From NCBI GenBank assembly GCA_037693485.1, contig CM075348.1, positions 5,890,001 through 5,954,000 on the forward strand: 64,000 nucleotides of DNA, written 5' to 3'. Origin of the DNA: Kitagawia praeruptora. Its lineage: Eukaryota; Streptophyta; Magnoliopsida; Apiales; Apiaceae. Below are positions 56,253 through 64,000 of this stretch, in pieces (position 1 is the first letter of the stretch; every line of letters begins with the position of its first letter). The notes under the pieces are model-generated. The model searched no databases. It saw only the letters and a program-made list of their open reading frames with translations, and was not told where the DNA came from. The position numbers and the translations under genes were made by a program.

Positions 56253-58765
56253 TCAAACCTTAGACTTGTGTTCTGGTCTATGAGTGAACTCAAAGTCGAT
56301 GTGAACAAAAGCCCGTTCAACTTCTGGGAGTTGCTCAAGCTTTTCTTGTAGTGTTTCACCAATATCATGTGCTTGGCTAAGTAGCATATTCTCTGGCAAG
56401 ACAATGTCAACTTCCACAAAGTAATGAGATCCAAATGTGTATGCTCTAACGGTGTCGATTTGCTTGATATCTTCATGGTGATTCCATATCAGATACGTCA
56501 GTTTTGCTAGGAACTCTGGTGGTGCTGTTCTTCCTATCAGTGACCAGACATTCTCAGTAACTGTCTTTACCCATGTACTAATGGTATATAGTGCTATCTG
56601 CATCACAGTTCATTAAGTGACCAAATAAGCTTCAGGACTGAGCAGATTGCGAGTGATACTAAGATCGATAATCCAATATTTTACAAACTAAATTATGGTA
56701 AAAATTAAAACTGAAGAATCTGATGTACAGGTATTAAAATGTAAAAGACTGCAACTGAAGTTCTATTGTTCTAATACAGCAGTGTTAATCCAGATTTATA
56801 AACATTATTTCATATAACAGGAGAATTATTAAGCAGTAAACAAAGTCATTGATATAGAAAGTAGTCAGTGAAGGTTACCAACTTACAATTATAGCCCCAG
56901 TGGGATCGATCCACCAGTGGAACTGGATGGCCAGGACAGCAGTTACTAATCCAACCGAGTTGGTGATTACATCAAACAAATGATCTTGAGCATAAGCTTT
57001 GACAATTTCATTTTTAAATCTCCGGCAATAGACCATAAGGAGAAACTTAACCACTGTGACTGAAACCATTATTCCGATCATCCATTTTTCCTTTTGAGGA
57101 TCTGTTTCAGGATGGGACTGCAAACACAATTGAGTTGGATATTTTTACGTTCAACTTTAGAACCTATATATACTAAACCATGTAACAGTTTACTCGGTAA
57201 AGCATGTAATAACATTCCAGGAGCTGAAGATGGATTGTAATTAGAGTTGAGTACCTTAGTGACAAGTTCTCTGCCAGACTCGAGCAATATTTGTAATCCA
57301 AGAGTTGCCATTACTGAAGCAAAAACGATAATACCCTGCAAACTTAAGCTTAATTATATGTGCATTTAATAATGCAGCAGCCAGATATAAGGGAAAATCA
57401 TAAGGAGCTGTACGATGTATGTTGTTCAAGAAGAATAGTAACCTCAAGTCTAAACCAAACAAACTATCATGACAAGACAAAGGGACCAGAGTAAAATAGA
57501 TGCTTATTACGCTACAAGCATATAATAGTTCTATTTATAAGAAATGCAAATGCTAAAACGAGTTGATTTTTAACATTCTATTTTGATCCATTTCAGATTT
57601 AATTAATTACGGCATTGGAGCAGCCAGCACCTTCTCACAGGCCATTTGCCTATGCACAATGTCTGTCGAATTTCATATAAGATGTCAATTAGAATTCTAT
57701 AAATTCAAAAATACAAGTACAGCAGGAACATGGTTTTCACAAACCATCACAAAAATTCTGATCATGCAGCACATCAAAGTAGAAGTTCAGTTTACTGGAT
57801 TAGTTTAAACTAACAAAGTTGCCTTTAATCAGATGACAACTTCATGACAAAATAAAGGCATAGAAGATCTTTGCAACAAGAAATTCAAACAGAAGCAGGA
57901 TGGAAAAAATAACCATGCAAGTGCATATTGCCACATTCTATTCATAGAGTTATGCACGATTTCAAGACTTACCACCGGTTGCATCCTATTCTTGCCAATC
58001 GGATAGTTATACTGATTCGGATTTCTCATTGCATACGAAGTGAACCATAGTATGAACCCAGAAAGAAGGTCCAAAAGGGAATCCAAAGTCGAGGCAATAA
58101 CTGCCAAAGATCTGCTCTCTAAAGACGCAAAAACTTTTGCCACAAATAGAACCAAGTTAGCTATGTTCGACACTTGAATAGCCATTCTCTCGCTCCTTGC
58201 TAGTTGTTTCATTTCATCCTGGACATCAAAAACAGGATCTTTTCGTTACTATGCCTCAAATTTTTTCACAGAATGGGACATCAAAAACTAGGTGCAGAAT
58301 TTAGCAAGACTAAATATAAATAACATATTACCCTTCAATTCACCTTGTTCTAATTTTGCAAGTTTTGTACATTAAAAGAAATCGACAAAAATAATAAACC
58401 TGGAAACGAATAGGACCATCGACATGTTCAATAACCGACCTCTGTTAAACTTCCAGGTACACTACCAGTCTCGTTAATTGTTTCCATCTCACTGTACCCT
58501 TCAAGAAGCTTTTCCTGCCTTTCATAGTACTGCGAAACCTTTCTTTGTTTTTCTACAAAACACAATCAAATAAAACCACAACAATTTAAAAACTGAAACT
58601 CGAAATAAATTTAAAGTAAATAATCGAAACTCCAGAGACGAAAAAAATACTTGGAACTCGAAGGCGACGGAAACCAAAAGGCTGAGCTGAAGAATGACGT
58701 TGAGGTAACCGGAACCTGTCAATATCGAGTTTCCATTCCATCTCCGACTCCCCACCACTTCCCAT
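56253..58765 (-). CDS. Metal tolerance protein, Mn-type cation diffusion facilitator, 6 exons
   Basis: Exons in coding order: 58765-58651, 58552-58440, 58218-57973, 57335-57255, 57117-56887, 56597-56253. All GT-AG, in frame, 1131 nt, 376 aa. The product is a multi-pass antiporter that moves Mn2+ (or Fe2+) out of the cytosol into vacuole, Golgi or prevacuolar compartments. Evidence: a cytosolic N-terminus with a YYERQ motif near residue 50, membrane segments from about 90, metal-site motif DSLLD (122-126) and a second DHLFD (230-234). DxxxD in both places marks the Mn group; Zn members have HxxxD. A C-terminal cytosolic dimerisation domain (about 270-370) follows. Best match by memory is plant MTP9-MTP11; I cannot choose among them. 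Nothing looks broken. Confidence 0.93.
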
Positions 58766-59480
58766 CTTACTGAAAATAATTACACCGTTTTACGAAAATT
58801 GGAACGGTATATAAATGTCCGACATGGATTAAATGAATATAGCTAAATGTTTCACGGTAGATTACAACACATTTTAATTATTTCATGAGCAGTCATAATC
58901 ATAGGATGCTAATTGCTAGTAAATTACAAAATTAATAGAGAAAACAATTCACGAAAGCATCTACAAATATTTGTGTTGTGTCTAATTATAACAAGAGTGA
59001 TTAGATACAACACGAGTTATCGAACTAACAAACATATACAAATTCGCACAGACTTGGAGCATAAACACGTATCCAATTATTAATGTACGGTGCATCGATA
59101 TATAAAATTAAACGCAGCTTAGTCGACTAGTTATGTTACGTAACGTAAATTAGGAGTGAAAATTTACCGAAACAAGAAGAGTGATGATCGATTGGGGAGC
59201 TGACTGCTGAGCGAAGTGAAATTGTTACTAGGAGTATATAGGAGGGGTTTATATATAGGGCTCTAGGGTATTTAAATTTTTTTACAGAGGCAATGGCGCG
59301 ATGCTGAGAAGATTCTGATGAGATTTTTTATGTGGATTCTGTTTTGGATCTTTTGGGCTTTTAATATTGGGTTGGGTCTTCTGATTGTTAGTCCGCACTT
59401 ATAATGGGGTGTTTGAGATAAGTCAACTTTTTTCTTTTTTTTTGACGAAATGTAAGTCAACTTATTTTAAGACAAACTTA
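58766..59480. other. Upstream region of the MTP gene
   Basis: AT-rich, no gene seen. It should hold the MTP promoter and perhaps a 5' UTR intron; tatatata near 59238-59256 is a possible TATA region on the minus strand. Confidence 0.4.
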
Positions 59481-59893
59481 GAGCATGTTTGGCCCCCCTT
59501 TTATTATTTTTTTTCCCACTTAAAGTGATTATGAGGTGTTTGTCTAACCTTTTTTTTTTCCACTTAAAGTTAGTTTTAGTTCAAAAAAAAAAAGTACCTT
59601 GGAGGTACTTTTTTTCCACTTATTTTTTTCTCATATCAAATTTTTATGTATTTGAGTCACCTTTTAACTCGTATTATATTCTTTGCATATATTTGTATTT
59701 TACACTTTTATATTATGTTTAAAAAATATAAATTTCTTTTTTTTAGGTAATTTTTTAAAAATAAATTTACTTTAAGTAAAATTAGCCAAACAGATACACC
59801 TAACTTTAAGTGAAAATTATCACTTTTCACTTAAAGTGAGTAAGTAGCACTTTAAGTCATAAGTAACATTTTTTAAGTTAAGCCAAACACGCT
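59481..59893. mobile_element. MITE with gagc(a/g)tgtttggc termini
   Basis: Left gagcatgtttggc and right gccaaacacgctc are inverted with one mismatch. Inside, cacttaaagtgattatgag and cacttaaagtgagtaag words repeat, with inverted aagtggaaaaaaa/tttttttccactt. No coding sequence. Superfamily not assigned. Confidence 0.7.
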
Positions 59894-60054
59894 CGAGATT
59901 CCTCATTTTTTCCTGAAAAAAAATTAATTTTTTTAAAACTTATAGAATCTCAAACATACAGTAAACACTTATTATTTGCAAAAATACCATCTTTTCTCTT
60001 TCAACCCAATTTCCTGCCCAGAATTTCGGATGAATAGTCCTGTTCATCGATTTT

Positions 60055-61160
60055 TTTTTAAGGTGGAGTGATATTTTGGTAGATTTGGGTTGCAAGGTCC
60101 CGCAGGGGCAACCACATTCAACTAAATGCAACCACATTCAATTTTTTATTTTTTAAGATGGGGTGCTATTTAGGTGGATTTGGGTTGCAAGGTCCCGCAG
60201 GGGCATATTCAACTAAATGCAACCACATGCAACTAAATTTCTGATTTCAAGTTCCATTGTTCAGTTGTCATTTTCGACCTCTTTTTTGAACTATATATAT
60301 ATTCAAAAAAGAGGTCGAAAATGACAACGGAAAAATGGAACTTGAAATCAGCAACTGAATGCAACCACATGAAACTAATTGTAAATGAATGCAACCACAT
60401 GCAACTAAATTTCTGATTTCAAGTTCCATTGTTCAGTTGTCATTTTCGACCTCTTTTTTGAACTATATATATATATATGGTCTTGTTCTAATAGAAACTA
60501 ACTTAGAATAGAAATTAGAAACTTAACCTAAATTAAATATTTCAAGATAATCTAATGACCAAATTAGGGGTGCCCCAATACAAAAAACGTGTAAAATTAT
60601 TGGCTTTATTCAACAAAAAATAAATAAAAAATTAAAAAAAAGTTATTGTTCACGTGATGACGTGTCACGTGAGCAGTAACTTTTTTTTTATTTTTTTTAA
60701 TATTTTTGTTGAATAGAGCCAAGAATTTTATAGGTTTTTTGTGAAGGTGCCCCTAGCGGGACCATTAAAATAAATGAAATATAATTTATTTATTGTAGGT
60801 TTCTAGTTTCTATTCTAAGGATGGTTTCCATTTGAACGCTAGCCTATATATATATATATATAGTTCAAAAAAGAGATTGAAAATGACAACTGAACAATGG
60901 AACTTGAAATCAGCAACAGAATGCAACCACATGCAACTATTTATATATATAGAGTTGAATGTGGTTGCATTTGGTTGAATATTGCCCATGGCGGGGCCCT
61001 ACAACCCAAAATCACCCCACCTTAAAAAAAAGTTGAATTTGGTTGCATTTGGTTGAATATTGCCCCTGGTCGTCAAAAGCACCCCACCTTAAAAAAAAGT
61101 TGAATGTAGTTGCATGTGGTTGCAACCAAAATATCACTCCACCTTAAAAAAAAATAAAAA
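60055..61160. repeat. Nested inverted copies of a gcaaccacat repeat
   Basis: A unit with aaggtgg(a/g)gtg, ttgggttgcaaggtcccgcaggggc, aatgcaaccacatgcaact and tttcaagttccattgttcagttgtc appears twice forward (60055-60130, 60150-60300), then inverted, then forward again to 60475, and inverted at 60862-61160. The inversion at 60240-60360 forms a hairpin with arms over 50 bp. A separate foldback MITE interrupts it. Confidence 0.8.
60478..60848. mobile_element. Foldback MITE, about 370 bp
   Basis: The termini, about 47 bp, are inverted: gaaactaacttagaatagaaa on the left and tttctattctaaggatggtttc on the right. The centre (gttcacgtgatgacgtgtcacgtgagc) is also near-palindromic, so the whole element can fold back on itself. 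It sits in a TA-rich target. Confidence 0.7.
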
Positions 61161-61229
61161 ATAAAATAAAATAAAAAACTGTTGAAGTTGTTGAAGTCGG
61201 TGGGTCAAAGGGGGAGGGGGAGGGGTTGA

Positions 61230-61849
61230 TCTAATTTATTGTATTTTTGTAATTTTGAAACTTAGTTGAGTAAAATTGCAATTAATTAAAGCAAATGGTA
61301 TTTTTGAAAATAGAAACTTTAAACCTGGTATTTGATATGGGCTAAAAGTAAGCCCTAAAGACACATTTAATGTGGCATTAAATGGACCCAATATGGTCAA
61401 AACGTGGGGCCCACCAGATGGGCCCAAACCCTATTTACAATATTAATTTCGTAATTAATATTAAGGGTAATAACCAGCTCGGCAATAAGAGTCAAATAAG
61501 AATATTACTCCTACCTGACTTAGCCTCCAAGGCACCTATTTCAACAAGGAAACTGATTCCTATAAGGAAGGAGTCTAGAACCTTCCTCAAGGCGGTGACT
61601 TGGCCACCAAGTCACCTAATTCTACCACGACTCTAGGGCTTCTCAGCCTATATAAAGAATCAGACCCCTCACCTCATAACTACGTTTTTGGCTTGATTCT
61701 CAACTCTGAGATACGTAGGCATCTTGTGAGGACCCGAATTAGGTCACGAAACACAAGCGCAGCCATTAAAGCACGAAGCTCACGCACCCTAGCATTAAAT
61801 ACAGCAAACCCTAGCCGCAATCTAATAACCTAGTTTTTATTCCACAACA
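61230..61849 (+). repeat. 5' LTR of a Tat/Ogre-type gypsy element (left edge approximate)
   Basis: It ends in caaca at 61849, directly before a tRNA-Arg-type primer site. A TATA box (tatataaag) lies at 61649. The 3' LTR is outside the window, so the left edge is a guess. Confidence 0.6.
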
Positions 61850-61869
61850 TTTGGCGTCGTCTGTGGGAA
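61850..61869 (+). other. Primer binding site, Tat/Ogre type
   Basis: tttggcgtcgtctgtgggaa is close to the primer site shared by Tat, Ogre and Grande elements (one T in place of C). Confidence 0.8.
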
Positions 61870-61882
61870 TAAGACATCAACC

Positions 61883-64000
61883 ATGGTAACTACACGAAGA
61901 ACAACACCAGCAACTACCGATCCTATTCCACTCAGCTCCGCTCCACCAGCAACAGATCCGGTGCCCCCAACGACCAAGACGATCGTTCCGCTTCAAGTTT
62001 CTCAACCCCTAGGGATGACCTCCCATGTTCAGAGTACGTTACCTCCGATCGTCCACACAAATCCAGGGACTAATCCCTTCCAGATGATGGTTTCTCCCTT
62101 GATTGTAGATCCCAACAACCCTCCACAAGGGGTCCAGATCCACACTACGGATCTCCCCGTGAATACCAACCCGATGTATGGGCTGCCTAACTACCCTCCT
62201 ATTCAAGGAGCTGGATCAAGTGGCCATGCCCTGCATATCCGAGATCGAGATTATCGCGATTTTTCTGGTCCTTATACGGATGATTCATCCTCTGACGATG
62301 ATTACGATCGTGATGAAGCTCCAAGGAGGCGACGTGCAAGTAAAGAACCTCGAAGAAGAACTCGAACTACTCACGATGAACTCCCTTCGACAACTGCTGA
62401 GAGGATTAAGGCTTATGAAGCCGAGATCTTAAGATTAAAGGAAAATATGGCAAGAGAACAAGCCAGGCCAAATCAGACTCAACCTCCTCCAATATCAGGA
62501 CCGATTCCCTTTATAGACTTGGAGAGGCCTTCAAGAAGGCAAAGAAGGGCTGATGCCCCAACTGGAAAAACAACGAGGGTGGAAACCCCCAAGAGCAACC
62601 CCAAGGATCTGATGCCACTTGGGGATCCTGATGATCCCACACCCCCGTTTACTGAGGAGGTTATGAATGCTCGTATCTCAAAGAAGTTTAAGATGCCGAC
62701 AATTAAAGCTTATGATGGAACTGGTGATCCCGCAAACCACGTTAGGACATTCTCAAACGCTCTGCTGTTGCAGCCTGCAAGTGACGCTTTGAAGTGTAGG
62801 GCATTCCCTCAAACTCTGTCGGGTATGGCTCAAAGATGGTATAGCCGGCTGCCTGCAAACTCAATTTGCTCCTTTAAGGAGTTGAGTGCTGCTTTCGTTA
62901 GTCAGTTTATCAGCGGAAGAGTTCATGAGAAAAGTTCTGCATCCCTTATGTATGTGGTACAAGGGAAGAACGAAAATCTGAGAGACTATCTTAAGAGGTT
63001 CACCAAGGAGACGTTGAACATCACTTATCTGGAGAATAAGGTGGCCATGGTAGCCCTGGAACACGGAACCACTGACGAGTTCTTTAAAAGGTCGTTGGCC
63101 AAGCATCCTCCTAAAAACATGGCTGAGCTCCAGCGAAGGGCTGACAAGTATATCAAGGCGGAGGATAGCATGAAGAAAGAAGCTGCGGGAGGTAATGGCA
63201 AGGGTAACGCCGAATCCAAGAAACGAAAGCAAGACCAGGAGTATGATGCTAGGGACAAGTATCCCCGTACTAGCAAGGACTCTGAGTCAACACTAAAGAA
63301 GAAGAAGATGGGACCAAGATTTTCTGACTATGCAAGGTTGAATGCTCCTAGGAGTCAAATCTTGTTAGAAATCGAGAAGGATAAGGACTTCCGATGGCCG
63401 AAGCCACTCAGGGGAGACCCCGCAAAGAGAAACAAAGAGCAATATTGTCGGTTCCACCGAGATGTGGGGCATGACACGGATGATTGCAGACAGTTGAAGG
63501 ACGAGATTGAATTCTTGATCCGTAAAGGAAAACTGAGTAATTTCACCAAGGGTGGAACCCAAAGAGGGGATTACAACAGGAAAGACAATGATAGAAGGGA
63601 TAATGATCGTGATCGCAACACACAGCCCCGAGGGCCAGTTATCAATATGATCTGGGGAGGCCCAACAGCGGCTGGTACAACTCGAAACTCTCGAAAAGCG
63701 TATGCCAGGGAGGTGATGCACATTGTGGGAGAAGCCCCGAAACGTGCTAGAACCGAAATATCGATTGGTTTTGATGATTCTGACCTTGAAGGGGTGAAGT
63801 TCCCCCATGACGACCCATTGGTCATAACCCCTGTGATTGGGAACTCGGAAGTGAAACGAATCTTGATAGACAATGGAGCCTCTGTTGATATTTTGTTTCA
63901 TGATGCTTTTGTGAAAATGGGATACACTGATTCTCAGCTAACCCCGACTAACATGCCCATCTACGAATTCAATGGAGTTGAGTCCAAGGTTGAGGGTACT
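61883..64000 (+). CDS. Gag-protease of a Tat/Ogre-type gypsy element, 5' part
   Basis: Open from ATG 61883 to the window edge: 706 codons, no stop, so the 3' end is cut. The N-terminal 200 residues are Pro/Thr-rich then Arg-rich. The capsid region (about 260-420) has KMPTIKAYDGTGDP, MAQRWYSRLP and LRDYLKRF. A zinc-finger-like CRFHRDVGHDTDDC starts at C522. A retroviral-type aspartic protease follows with ILIDNGASVDILF, catalytic Asp at 663; its DNGA replaces the usual D(T/S)G. This arrangement and the primer site indicate the Tat lineage. RT and integrase should lie to the right. Confidence 0.92.
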   Translation, partial: MVTTRRTTPATTDPIPLSSAPPATDPVPPTTKTIVPLQVSQPLGMTSHVQSTLPPIVHTNPGTNPFQMMVSPLIVDPNNPPQGVQIHTTDLPVNTNPMYGLPNYPPIQGAGSSGHALHIRDRDYRDFSGPYTDDSSSDDDYDRDEAPRRRRASKEPRRRTRTTHDELPSTTAERIKAYEAEILRLKENMAREQARPNQTQPPPISGPIPFIDLERPSRRQRRADAPTGKTTRVETPKSNPKDLMPLGDPDDPTPPFTEEVMNARISKKFKMPTIKAYDGTGDPANHVRTFSNALLLQPASDALKCRAFPQTLSGMAQRWYSRLPANSICSFKELSAAFVSQFISGRVHEKSSASLMYVVQGKNENLRDYLKRFTKETLNITYLENKVAMVALEHGTTDEFFKRSLAKHPPKNMAELQRRADKYIKAEDSMKKEAAGGNGKGNAESKKRKQDQEYDARDKYPRTSKDSESTLKKKKMGPRFSDYARLNAPRSQILLEIEKDKDFRWPKPLRGDPAKRNKEQYCRFHRDVGHDTDDCRQLKDEIEFLIRKGKLSNFTKGGTQRGDYNRKDNDRRDNDRDRNTQPRGPVINMIWGGPTAAGTTRNSRKAYAREVMHIVGEAPKRARTEISIGFDDSDLEGVKFPHDDPLVITPVIGNSEVKRILIDNGASVDILFHDAFVKMGYTDSQLTPTNMPIYEFNGVESKVEGT

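Noticed and set aside
1..64000. CRISPR arrays, bacterial operons or phage genes
   Set aside because: No regular direct-repeat/spacer array or prokaryotic gene organisation; tandem repeats here are satellite or transposon units.

Overview
This window is plant nuclear DNA, most likely from a dicot. The two host protein genes have many GT-AG introns, and the rest is layered with plant transposable elements (Ty3/gypsy chromovirus and Tat types, Ty1/copia, CACTA, Helitron, hAT, Stowaway, SINE). I cannot name the species.

Layout. 1-8397: a young Ty3/gypsy chromovirus. Its 5' LTR is cut by the window edge, its 1522-residue gag-pol is intact, and its 2983-bp 3' LTR is complete. It sits inside the 5' LTR of an older, stop-ridden Tork-like copia element (8398-12885). 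13,000-23,937: the right side of a CACTA-like transposon whose left end was not found. It holds a Helitron, two tandem-repeat arrays, a SINE fragment, an LTR element carrying a decayed C2H2 zinc-finger gene, and captured pieces of a nucleobase-ascorbate transporter and ribosomal protein eL42. 25,101-31,743: an 11-exon tRNA(Ile)-lysidine synthase-like gene (692 aa). 34,040-35,090: a minus-strand C/D snoRNA cluster, duplicated as a four-guide cassette, behind a promoter with TATA, telo-box and site II motifs. 35,959-42,101: Helitrons, MITEs and a SINE. 42,709-55,629: a minus-strand copia element split by two related Pack-CACTA elements that carry fragments of a Raf/EDR1-like kinase, an ABCB transporter and a BONZAI copine. 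56,253-58,765: a six-exon minus-strand manganese-type cation diffusion facilitator (MTP, 376 aa). 59,480-61,160: MITEs and foldback repeats. 61,2xx-64,000: the 5' end of a Tat/Ogre-type gypsy element with open gag-protease, running off the window.

The least expected signal is in the chromovirus 3' LTR. On the strand opposite to the element there are seven copies of the plant snRNA upstream sequence element (RTCCCACATCG). Each is followed at exactly 32 or 33 bp by a TATA-like box, the geometry of a plant snRNA promoter. The sense strand has a near-match USE 31 bp before what looks like the LTR's own TATA box. The snoRNA cluster and several gene-capturing transposons are the other notable content.
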